A stretch of 11,469 nucleotides of DNA from Candidatus Poribacteria bacterium (GTDB taxonomy: Bacteria; Poribacteria; WGA-4E; GCA-2687025). Under the pieces are notes generated by a model. The model made no database searches and was not told where the DNA came from. It saw only the letters and a program-made list of their open reading frames with translations. Position numbers and translations under genes: made by a program. Every line of letters begins with the position of its first letter. Position 1 is the stretch's first letter. Of this stretch, positions 1-5,800 are shown in pieces. The DNA lies in assembly GCA_002687025.1 (NCBI GenBank), contig NYZG01000047.1:1-11469 (forward strand), written 5' to 3'.

Positions 1-1167
1 CAGGCCGGCGACCTGCTCGCCGAGTTGGAGAACGCCGAACTCGTGCACCTCGTGGCGCAGGCGCGGGGCAGACTGGACGACGCGCTGGCGCGCGCGGAGA
101 CGGCCGCCGCCGATGCGAAGATCACCGCGCTCGATAGAGCCACATCGGTGAGTGAATCCGAGCTCGACTACCGGTCCGCGGACATCGAAGTGGACATCAC
201 TCGGCACGAGGGAGTGCGGATCGTCGAGAACGATCAGGCGAAGAACATGGCCTTTTCGCAGACCGACGTGGAACGCTCGCAGTCCAATCTCGACCGCTCG
301 CTGAATTGGCTGAAGCAGGCTGAGCTGCGACACGAGGCGACCCAGGCGCGGGGCGCCCTGATCGCACTCAGCCTGGCGAAGACGGATCGCGAGCGGGAGC
401 GCATCGAGGAGCTACAGTCGAAGAGCTTCGCGTCCACCAGCGCGGTGGAGGCGGCGCAGCTGGCCTACGCCAACGCCAAGTCACGCAGCGAGGAACACGA
501 GAAGGACCTCGCGGGACGCGCAGCAGACGTAAGGGCCGCCAGCGACCAGGTCGCGTCGTCGAGACGAGTGTTGGCCATATGGGAGGAAGCTCTCGGTCAC
601 GGATTCACATCGTTCGACGGGATGAGCGACTCGCGGGAGGCCATGGTGACGCGTTCTGAGCACTCAATGGCGAGGACAGGCGTACGACTAGAGGCCAGTC
701 GGGAGGGTCTGACACTCGAGGCCGAGAAGAGCGGCCACATCGTCGGGGCCGCCGCCGCGGCCGTTCGCGCCGCCGAAGCTGCCCTACACGCCGCCGAACA
801 GCAGATGGCGTGGCTGCGCATCGTCGCGCCATCCGCCGGGGTCATCACTGGCTTGAACATCGCGGCGGGCGAACTTGTGCGGTCAGGTAAGACTGCCCTC
901 GACCCCGGCCGGCCTCTCCTTACGGTCGCCGGCGGCGACGGGCGTGTAGCGCACGCACGGGTAGACGCCGCGCGGCTCGGGCTCGTCGTGCCCGACGCGT
1001 CGGTCCGTGTGATTCCATCCGGCGACAGGGGCTCCGCTGTCTCGGGGAAAGTCGTGGCAGTCGCGGAGAGCGAGGACGACGCAGGCACATACGTCGTGAC
1101 GGTTGCGCTACGCAGCGGGGTTGACAGCGCGCCCTTGGGGTCCGTCGTCCAGATAGAGTTCCCCTGA
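1..1167 (+). CDS. HlyD-family membrane fusion protein (periplasmic adaptor), 5'-truncated by window edge
   Basis: The reading frame is open from base 1 to the TGA at 1165–1167, so the gene starts outside the window. A TTG at 25 is in frame but is not a credible start, because the residues before it (AGDLLAELENAEL) already match the first half of an HlyD biotinyl-lipoyl motif. About 260 alpha-helical, Ala/Glu/Arg-rich residues follow, the coiled-coil hairpin of such adaptors, containing the family-like stretch LQSKSFASTSAVEAAQLAY. The second lipoyl half (LRIVAPSAGVITGLNIAAGE, near visible residue 275) and a beta-barrel tail ending at VVQIEFP complete the protein. Family knowledge: these proteins bridge an inner-membrane ABC, RND or MFS pump to an outer-membrane channel. 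The partner pump is not in the window, presumably upstream, so the substrate is unknown. The hairpin looks long for the family. The family call is firm; the transport role is inferred. Confidence 0.87.
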   Translation, partial: QAGDLLAELENAELVHLVAQARGRLDDALARAETAAADAKITALDRATSVSESELDYRSADIEVDITRHEGVRIVENDQAKNMAFSQTDVERSQSNLDRSLNWLKQAELRHEATQARGALIALSLAKTDRERERIEELQSKSFASTSAVEAAQLAYANAKSRSEEHEKDLAGRAADVRAASDQVASSRRVLAIWEEALGHGFTSFDGMSDSREAMVTRSEHSMARTGVRLEASREGLTLEAEKSGHIVGAAAAAVRAAEAALHAAEQQMAWLRIVAPSAGVITGLNIAAGELVRSGKTALDPGRPLLTVAGGDGRVAHARVDAARLGLVVPDASVRVIPSGDRGSAVSGKVVAVAESEDDAGTYVVTVALRSGVDSAPLGSVVQIEFP

Positions 1168-1205
1168 CCGCCGTGGCGTGCGCCGCGCCATGTGTGCCAC
1201 GGCGG
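1168..1205. terminator. GC-rich stem-loop between convergent genes, possible terminator
   Basis: A perfect 10-bp inverted repeat, CCGCCGTGGC (1168–1177) and GCCACGGCGG (1196–1205), begins one base after the HlyD stop codon. The 18-base loop can extend the stem through several G-U pairs. No T-tract follows on either strand, so it is not a classical intrinsic terminator. Its place between two converging genes suggests bidirectional termination or 3'-end protection. The fold is seen in the sequence; the function is inferred. Confidence 0.5.
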
Positions 1206-1248
1206 CGTGGGTCGCGCCTAGCGCGGGCGCCCCGGAGTGGACGGAGCG

Positions 1249-2883
1249 TCAGCCACAGAATATCCCGAAGCAGACGACGCTCTTCGTCACGTTTATGACG
1301 GTAGAGACTGGGTCGTCTGCCAGGTCGTCGATGGCCTGGTCCGCCGCCTCCGCGACCGACCCGAGCGCCTGGCCGCCTCTGTCGACGGCGGCCGTGGCGC
1401 CTCGCTCCGCGGCATCTCCGGCCGCGCTCGTCGTGTCACGAGCGAATCCCGAGGCATCGGCGACAGCGTCCGAGGTCATCTCAGCAGTATCCGCAGCTGT
1501 TTCGCGGACATCGCCGGCAGCTTGCTCAACGGACGACATGGCGGATTCAGCCGGGCGATCCGCGGCATCGACGGCGTCTTGACCGGCCTGTCCGGCTCGG
1601 CTGCTAACCTCGTCGATGCGCTGGAAGACCAGGCCTCCCGCCAACAGGCCGCTCGCGATCGCCGCGATCAGCGGGCCCTGAACCGTGGTCACATCGCCGT
1701 GGTCCTCAATCACCAGGACCGCATCGTCCGGCGTGTCTGCATCCGTCAGCGAGACTGTCGGCAGATTCAGTGTATCGGCAAGGCTTCCAGCAGAATCAGG
1801 CGCCCCAGGCTGCGGCAACTGCCTGGCGTCGGTGACGGTGAGCTGAGGCGGCGGCGACTGGTTCGAGCCCGGCACGGCCGATGGGGCGGGTGACGACGGC
1901 GACGAACCGGGGACCGAGGAGGCGACATGCGTCGAGCCCCGGGGGCCGCTCTGGAACGTAAACAGCTCTTGCTCGGCGCTCACGCTCACAGTATTCGCGA
2001 CATCGATTCCCGCGATTACGCTGACCGTCCCGTGAGACTCGTCGGTCATCTGGTTGAATGAGGCGTCCTGCAGTTCGAGGCCGACAAACGCGCCGGGCGC
2101 CACGGGAATGGGCGCGGTCACTTCGGCCTCGTCGACGGTAAGGACCTGCTGTCCCTGCTCATTGACGGCCGACCGCCCCTGGAAGCTACCGACCGGCGTG
2201 AAGACGGCAATGTCGCCTTCCTCCCGCGGCTGGCTTGCGGCCAGCGGCGTCACGGTCAACTCGACGCTGAATCCGCGGTCGTTCTGGGCGAGGACGAGGC
2301 TCCCCGTGCTGGCGAGTTCCTCGAACGCCACGCGATCTGACGGCGACACCTGTAAGGGCGCGAACGGCCGCACGGCCTCGCCTGCCGGCGGAGAGGCGAA
2401 CTGCCGTGGCTGTCGAGGGACCAGGAGAATGGGCACGTCCCGCTGCACCGTCGGCGCCGGCGCCTCGTCCGACTCCGGCGCGCTCTCGGCGAGGGTGATC
2501 GTGGCGCGCGTCAGCGTCGCCGTTGGCGGCTGATCCGCCCGCGCGGCCGGGCTCGACACTGCCGCAGCCTGGTCGGCCAGCATCCCTTCCAGCGCTTCGC
2601 GAGCTTGCGGTCGGAACCGTGTGATGCTGTCCAGCGCCCGACCCACGTCGCGGCCCAGCGCGTGCCGAATCTGGGTCATGGCCTTGATGGCGTCGTCGAT
2701 GGATGCCACCGGCGTCACATCGAACCGGGATCCCGACTGCTTCGAGTCGCGTTGGCCGAAGGGAGGCCTCTGTCCATTGTCGCCGCCGAGGCGCGAAGCC
2801 GCCGGTACCATCGGGCGCGCCTTCACGCGCGTGGCGACATTCTGACGACGCAGTCCTGAGCCGGGCGAAATTGAGAAGTTCAT
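1249..2883 (-). CDS. Hypothetical 544-aa protein: beta-rich domain, Pro/Ser linker, one membrane segment, 11-residue helical repeats
   Basis: I do not recognise the family. The ATG start at 2881–2883 is supported by a GGAGAG ribosome binding site at 2890–2895. There is no N-terminal signal peptide. Residues ~60–105 look helical. Residues ~185–312 are rich in alternating hydrophobic residues and look like a beta-sandwich. Residues ~315–400 form a Pro/Ser/Asp-rich linker. Residues ~402–420 (GPLIAAIASGLLAGGLVF) form one plausible membrane helix. Residues 430–517 fall into eight consecutive 11-residue blocks, and the protein ends in a hydrophobic tail with two cysteines (VVCFGIFCG). With a single late membrane helix, the beta domain and the helical array would lie on opposite sides of a membrane. 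A surface or envelope-attached role is possible but unproven. Overlapping rightward frames are read as shadows, since only this frame shows domain-like segmentation and a good start. Confidence 0.68.
   Translation of the reverse strand: MNFSISPGSGLRRQNVATRVKARPMVPAASRLGGDNGQRPPFGQRDSKQSGSRFDVTPVASIDDAIKAMTQIRHALGRDVGRALDSITRFRPQAREALEGMLADQAAAVSSPAARADQPPTATLTRATITLAESAPESDEAPAPTVQRDVPILLVPRQPRQFASPPAGEAVRPFAPLQVSPSDRVAFEELASTGSLVLAQNDRGFSVELTVTPLAASQPREEGDIAVFTPVGSFQGRSAVNEQGQQVLTVDEAEVTAPIPVAPGAFVGLELQDASFNQMTDESHGTVSVIAGIDVANTVSVSAEQELFTFQSGPRGSTHVASSVPGSSPSSPAPSAVPGSNQSPPPQLTVTDARQLPQPGAPDSAGSLADTLNLPTVSLTDADTPDDAVLVIEDHGDVTTVQGPLIAAIASGLLAGGLVFQRIDEVSSRAGQAGQDAVDAADRPAESAMSSVEQAAGDVRETAADTAEMTSDAVADASGFARDTTSAAGDAAERGATAAVDRGGQALGSVAEAADQAIDDLADDPVSTVINVTKSVVCFGIFCG
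1333..1596 (-). repeat. Array of eight 11-residue (33-bp) amphipathic repeats within the 544-aa protein
   Basis: Residues 430–517 of the leftward protein divide without gaps into AGQAGQDAVDA, ADRPAESAMSS, VEQAAGDVRET, AADTAEMTSDA, VADASGFARDT, TSAAGDAAERG, ATAAVDRGGQA and LGSVAEAADQA. Position 1 is nearly always hydrophobic or Ala, positions 4 and 8 mostly so, and charged residues fill positions 2–3, 6–7 and 9–10. This 11-residue period resembles group 3 LEA proteins and apolipoprotein-type amphipathic helices. The DNA copies have diverged, so this is not a recent tandem duplication. Confidence 0.55.
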
Positions 2884-2889
2884 CGTCTA

Positions 2890-2895
2890 CTCTCC
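2890..2895 (-). promoter_or_regulatory. Ribosome binding site of the 544-aa gene
   Basis: GGAGAG on the minus strand lies six bases before the ATG at 2883. It decides the start and supports this leftward frame over overlapping rightward frames. Confidence 0.6.
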
Positions 2896-3070
2896 GCTGC
2901 GCGCAAGGCACAGTCTCACGCGCCCAACCGAGGAGGACACGGCGGAGCAGGCGCGTGACGAGCGAAATTGCCTAGGGAGAGTTGATGTCAGTCAGGCGCT
3001 GTCAGGAAGGCGTCGCGACTCTTGGCCGTGTATTGGATACGACGGCAAGGGTCGGGAGTTACGAACAGTC
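2896..3070. other. Intergenic stretch with no recognised gene
   Basis: This is the 5' flank of the leftward 544-aa gene and must hold its promoter, but I see no clear -35/-10 pair on the minus strand. Short TCAG-containing direct repeats occur around 2988–3005. The left boundary of the old insertion sequence lies somewhere near its right end, but no terminal repeat can be fixed. Confidence 0.4.
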
Positions 3071-3163
3071 TAATGTACGCGACGGGCCAAGGCAACGGGC
3101 CGACTTGCCTCATTGAAAATGTACTCGAGGTGGCATCGGCGCCTCATAACCGAAATGTACTCG
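3071..3163 (+). repeat. Three AATGTAC-core direct repeats, likely left subterminal repeats of a degraded insertion sequence
   Basis: AATGTAC occurs at 3072–3078, 3118–3124 and 3154–3160. The last two share the longer core AAATGTACTCG (3117–3127 and 3153–3163). Copy starts are 46 and 36 bases apart. They lie just before the truncated transposase gene, where transposase-binding repeats of the element end would be expected. No inverted partner copy is visible right of the IS66 element, so the right end of this element seems lost. Confidence 0.5.
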
Positions 3164-3235
3164 TGGGCCGATGGCCAGACGACGCCGATCTGGGCGATCC
3201 TCCCGATGGGACATCGCGCGGGTTGGGGCGAATCG

Positions 3236-3505
3236 ATGAGGTTGGATATGGCGACGAGACGTCAGGTGACGAAGGCTACTCACCGGCGATATGTGCAGGC
3301 GTCCAGGAAGGAGAAGGCACACATCCTGGACGAGTTCGTCGAGACGACCGGGTACAACCGGTCGTACGCCGCGCGGGTGCTGCGTAACGGTGGTCCTGAG
3401 GCGCGGTCTAGATCGTCTCCTCCGCAGGCGCCATCTGGTCGTCGCCGTGGCGGTCGCAGGCGTGTGTATGGCGATGCGGTGTTGGAGCCGTTGACGCGCA
3501 TCTGG
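3236..3505 (+). pseudogene. 5' fragment of an integrase-like (DDE/rve-type) transposase, cut by the IS66 insertion
   Basis: Translation from the ATG at 3236 (or 3248) gives the typical N-terminus of an insertion-sequence transposase: a basic start, then ASRKEKAHILDEFVETTGYN, RSYAARVLR, an Arg/Pro-rich linker, RRRVYGDAVLEPLTRIW. From memory, family members continue after RIW with an acidic residue and an LDY-type motif leading to the catalytic rve domain. Here the next codon is the first of the IS66 left inverted repeat, and the frame stops 30 bases later at 3533–3535. The helix-turn-helix part is therefore present, while the catalytic domain is absent and not found right of the IS66 element. 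The gene cannot make an active transposase. The exact family (ISNCY- or IS481-like) is from recollection. Confidence 0.72.
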
Positions 3506-3522
3506 GGTGACTCCTCAGCCGG
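3506..3522 (+). repeat. IS66 left terminal inverted repeat
   Basis: GGTGACTCCTCAGCCGG matches the reverse complement of 4993–5009 at 16 of 17 positions. The next base outward no longer pairs, so the terminus is placed at 3506, give or take a base or two. Confidence 0.8.
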
Positions 3523-3558
3523 TGGCCGCCGGTAGCGGGTATCGGTTACTGTCTCGGT

Positions 3559-5004
3559 ATGACTCCTCTCCCACCTTTGAGCCGCGAGCAGTTTGATGCT
3601 CTCGACCGCGACGGTCTGTTCACCCTCTTTCTGTCCATGCATGGGCAGATGGTGAAGATGGCGGAGGAGATTCAGTCGCTTCGAGATCAACTCGGCAAGC
3701 ACAGCGGGAACAGCCACAAGCCACCCAGCAGCGACGGGTATGCGAAGCCGTCTCCCAAGAGTCGTCGAGAGCGAGGGAAGCGAAAGAGCGGCGGACAACC
3801 GGGTCACAAGGGACACACGCTGCGGCAGGTCGCCGATCCAGACCATGTCGTGTTGCATCCGGTGGTCACCTGTCTGGACTGCTCGAAGGATCTGGGAGGG
3901 GTCTCTCCCACGCGGATCGAGAAGCGACAGGTGTTCGATCTTCCTCCCGCTCGGATTGAGGTGACCGAACATCGCGGGGAAGTGAAGCGATGTCCTGGTT
4001 GCGGCAGTCTGGCTCGTGGTGTGTTCCCCTCCGAAGCGGAACAGGCGACGCAATACGGTCCTGGTGTCCGCGCGGTGGCTGCGTATCTGAGCGGCTATCA
4101 ACTGCTGCCGCTTGCGCGCACCGTCGAGCTGTTTGGCGATCTGTTCGGGCATCGTCCCAGTGAGTCGATGATCCTGAACGCCTCGAAGCGCGTGGTAGAG
4201 AAGATCCGACCGTCGCTGGACGCGATCCGCGCGCAGTTGACCGCGTCGGGTGTGATTCATTGCGATGAGACCGGTCTGCGCGTGGATGGCAAGCTGTGCT
4301 GGCTGCACACGGTGGGAACGCCGCGACTGACCTGGTATGCGCCGCATCGCCGGCGTGGCGCCGAGGCGATGCGCGCGGTGGGCATTCTTCCCGACTTCCG
4401 CGGATGCGCGGTCCACGACGGTTGGAAGTCCTACTTCACCTTTGACGAGTGCGCTCATGCGCTCTGCAATGTCCACCACCTGCGGGAGCTGCAGTTCGTG
4501 CAGGAGCGCTACGAGCAGACGTGGGCTGAGGGGATGTCGGTCCTGCTGCGGGAGATGCACGCGGTGGTAAAGACCGCGCCACCCGAGTGGACGTGCCTTC
4601 CGCGGGAGCAGCGGAGGATGTACGAGAGACTCTACGACGTGTGGTTGTTCCGCGGGAAGGTGGAGAACCCGTCACCGAAGCAGTCTCGACCGGGTCGCTG
4701 CAAGCAGACGCCGGCGAAGAACCTGTTGGATCGCCTCGAGGGCTACAAGCAGGAGACCTTGGCGTTCCTCCGCGACTTCCGCGTTCCCTTCGACAACAGT
4801 CTCGCGGAGCGGGACATCCGGATGATGAAGGTGAAGCAGAAGGTCTCCGGATGCTTCCGAACGTGGCAAGGGACCGAGCAGTTCTGTGCGATCCGCAGCT
4901 ACATCTCGACCGCGCGCAAGCAGGATATCGGCGTCCTCGACGCCATCCGAAATGCCCTACTCGGTCAGCCATTCATCCCGGCACGCGCGAGCCCGGCTGA
5001 GTAG
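3559..5004 (+). CDS. IS66-family transposase (TnpC type)
   Basis: This 481-residue protein is full length for IS66 transposases. Residues ~30–50 form a short coiled coil, followed by the hallmark NSHKPPSSDG and GGQPGHKGHTL segment. A zinc-binding pair of motifs follows, CxxC at 105/108 and CPGC at 145–148. The DDE catalytic core reads D236 in HCDETG, D287 in AVHDGW and E417 in NSLAERDIRM, with the family signature NVHHLRELQF between the last two. All key residues are present and the frame is intact, so the enzyme may be active. The ATG at 3559 has no good ribosome binding site, and translation may be weak, as is common for transposases. The TAG stop at 5002–5004 lies inside the right inverted repeat. 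No tnpB partner is present. Confidence 0.95.
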   Translation: MTPLPPLSREQFDALDRDGLFTLFLSMHGQMVKMAEEIQSLRDQLGKHSGNSHKPPSSDGYAKPSPKSRRERGKRKSGGQPGHKGHTLRQVADPDHVVLHPVVTCLDCSKDLGGVSPTRIEKRQVFDLPPARIEVTEHRGEVKRCPGCGSLARGVFPSEAEQATQYGPGVRAVAAYLSGYQLLPLARTVELFGDLFGHRPSESMILNASKRVVEKIRPSLDAIRAQLTASGVIHCDETGLRVDGKLCWLHTVGTPRLTWYAPHRRRGAEAMRAVGILPDFRGCAVHDGWKSYFTFDECAHALCNVHHLRELQFVQERYEQTWAEGMSVLLREMHAVVKTAPPEWTCLPREQRRMYERLYDVWLFRGKVENPSPKQSRPGRCKQTPAKNLLDRLEGYKQETLAFLRDFRVPFDNSLAERDIRMMKVKQKVSGCFRTWQGTEQFCAIRSYISTARKQDIGVLDAIRNALLGQPFIPARASPAE

Positions 5005-5009
5005 TCACC
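4993..5009 (-). repeat. IS66 right terminal inverted repeat, containing the transposase stop codon
   Basis: Reverse-complement partner of 3506–3522, with one mismatch. The last codons and the TAG stop of the transposase fall within it, so the end is constrained by both coding and transposition. Confidence 0.8.
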
Positions 5010-5115
5010 ACGATTCTTTGGTCGGGCCGGGAGCCGTCACCCAGGTGTGGTGGCGCCAGCGATCTTGCCGGGCGCGTCTTAGGACGCTATGTATGGGATA
5101 GAGGGCAGCCGTGTA

Positions 5116-5134
5116 CCCCGCGATCACGGCGGGG
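5116..5134 (+). terminator. Possible intrinsic terminator downstream of the IS66 transposase
   Basis: The perfect 6-bp stem CCCCGC (5116–5121) and GCGGGG (5129–5134) encloses a 7-base loop and is followed by ACGTTTCT. The GC-rich stem and short T-containing tail fit a weak intrinsic terminator. It lies about 110 bases past the transposase stop and 85 bases before the next gene, so it would separate the IS from the downstream gene. The T-run is short, hence moderate confidence. Confidence 0.4.
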
Positions 5135-5218
5135 ACGTTTCTACTAAAGGGATCGGGTCAGGACGCCGATAGTATCGAATGACGAGTGCCGCGCACGATG
5201 TGCTGAACGGAGGGCACA

Positions 5219-5614
5219 ATGGCTCTGAACACGCATCTCATCAATCTCCTCTCGGTGCGAGAGCGTCAGCGCCTCGAGGGCGCGAAGACGCCCACCGCCG
5301 AGAAGACGCCCACCGAGCGTTCGTTCGGGCAGGTGCTCCGGGAGTCGATGGCCACCCCCGGCGAAGGCCCTGCGGTTACCGAGGCGCTGCGTGTGGCCAA
5401 GGTCGATGAAGTCCCGCGAGTCGTCACAGACACGCAGCAACGCATAGGCACCGAGCGCATCATGAATCCCGAGCATCTCGTCGAGCGGTTCCTTGCGGAG
5501 CAGGATCTCGTGTTGGCCGCCCAGCAAGTGCCAGGCAACCGCTACCGCAACACGCCCGACGACGATACCTCCGGCGAGCAAGAAGTAAGGGCCAACCTAC
5601 GGCCCGTCGACTGA
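5219..5614 (+). CDS. Small hypothetical protein, 131 aa
   Basis: I do not recognise this gene. The ATG at 5219 follows a GGAGG (5209–5213) at a five-base distance, the main reason to believe it. The protein is soluble, with no signal peptide or membrane segment. Its N-terminus (LINLLSVRERQRLEG) is helical. A Thr/Pro/Lys spacer holding a six-residue duplication (AKTPTA, EKTPTE) follows, then FGQVLRESM and a second helical stretch near NPEHLVERFLAEQDLVLAAQQ, ending in a charged, disordered tail. It lies alone between the IS66 element and the phoH promoter region, with 186 bases before phoH, and is probably a separate transcription unit. An opposing leftward frame covers the same bases, but it lacks protein-like segmentation and I found no comparable start signal for it. 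Confidence 0.6.
   Translation: MALNTHLINLLSVRERQRLEGAKTPTAEKTPTERSFGQVLRESMATPGEGPAVTEALRVAKVDEVPRVVTDTQQRIGTERIMNPEHLVERFLAEQDLVLAAQQVPGNRYRNTPDDDTSGEQEVRANLRPVD
5284..5315 (+). repeat. 14-bp tandem direct repeat, 18-bp period
   Basis: GAAGACGCCCACCG occurs at 5284–5297 and again at 5302–5315. The 18-bp period keeps the reading frame and duplicates six residues (KTPT core) in the 131-aa protein, a probable slippage duplication. Confidence 0.7.
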
Positions 5615-5680
5615 GCGCCGCGCTCGGCCCCGATTCCAATCCACAGCACGATTTCGCGACGGTCGCGCATGACCGGCCGC

Positions 5681-5709
5681 TTGTCTTTGCGCAGGCGGTT
5701 AGCTACACT
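5681..5709 (+). promoter_or_regulatory. Candidate sigma-70-type promoter for the phoH–pgpH–ybeY cluster
   Basis: TTGTCT (5681–5686) and TACACT (5704–5709) are separated by exactly 17 bases, each matching four of six consensus positions. They lie about 90 bases before the phoH start, in the only sizeable gap ahead of the cluster. The predicted transcript start near 5716 falls inside a palindrome, which supports a regulated promoter. This is inferred from sequence alone. Confidence 0.5.
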
Positions 5710-5723
5710 CCAATGGCCATTGG
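5710..5723. promoter_or_regulatory. Perfect palindrome CCAATGG/CCATTGG at the predicted start site, candidate operator
   Basis: CCAATGGCCATTGG is a perfect 14-bp palindrome directly after the candidate -10 box. A further inverted copy, CATTGGAG at 5741–5748, pairs with CTCCAATG at 5708–5715, giving three CATTGG-type half sites in about 40 bases. A dimeric repressor there would block initiation. An mRNA hairpin in the leader is the alternative. Confidence 0.45.
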
Positions 5724-5800
5724 AACACGCCCAATTCCCGCATTGGAGCGGCTTTCCGGCATCACGGAACGGTAGGACGGAACCGTAGGAAGGTGATCGG

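Larger units (their letters stand above)
3506..5009 (+). mobile_element. IS66-family insertion sequence (single-ORF, ISBst12-like), about 1.5 kb
   Basis: The element is bounded by near-perfect 17-bp inverted repeats, GGTGACTCCTCAGCCGG on the left (3506–3522) and GGTGACTACTCAGCCGG read on the minus strand on the right (4993–5009), with one mismatch. It holds one transposase gene and lacks the small accessory genes tnpA and tnpB of classical IS66, as in the ISBst12 subgroup. IS66 elements usually make 8-bp target duplications. The flanks here are GCATCTGG (3498–3505) and ACGATTCT (5010–5017), which do not match. The left boundary is confirmed independently because the interrupted transposase loses its family sequence exactly there. 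Confidence 0.85.

Noticed and set aside
1237..1893. Rightward 218-codon open frame opposite the 544-aa gene
   Set aside because: Arg-rich translation, no clear ribosome binding site and no family resemblance. The leftward frame is longer, segmented and has a GGAGAG site.
3022..3387. Rightward frame starting at TTG 3022 as an upstream gene of the old insertion sequence
   Set aside because: It overlaps the recognisable transposase fragment in another frame and the AATGTAC repeats, and has no protein-like features.
3280..4560. Long leftward open frame (426 codons) opposite the transposases
   Set aside because: It lies antisense to a clear IS66 transposase with all catalytic motifs, and its Arg/His/Leu-rich translation shows no domain. 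It is a by-product of GC-rich codon use.
5029..5045. Second GGTGAC/CTCCCGG-like inverted match to the IS66 left end, outside the chosen right end
   Set aside because: It needs gaps and several mismatches, while 4993–5009 matches 16 of 17 bases without gaps.
5170..5175. TAGTAT as a -10 box for the 131-aa gene
   Set aside because: Only four of six matches and no -35 box at 16–18 bases upstream.
5144..5581. Leftward 145-codon frame opposite the small hypothetical gene
   Set aside because: The rightward frame has a well-placed GGAGG. The leftward one has Gly/Leu/Arg-rich sequence without domain-like order. Some doubt remains.
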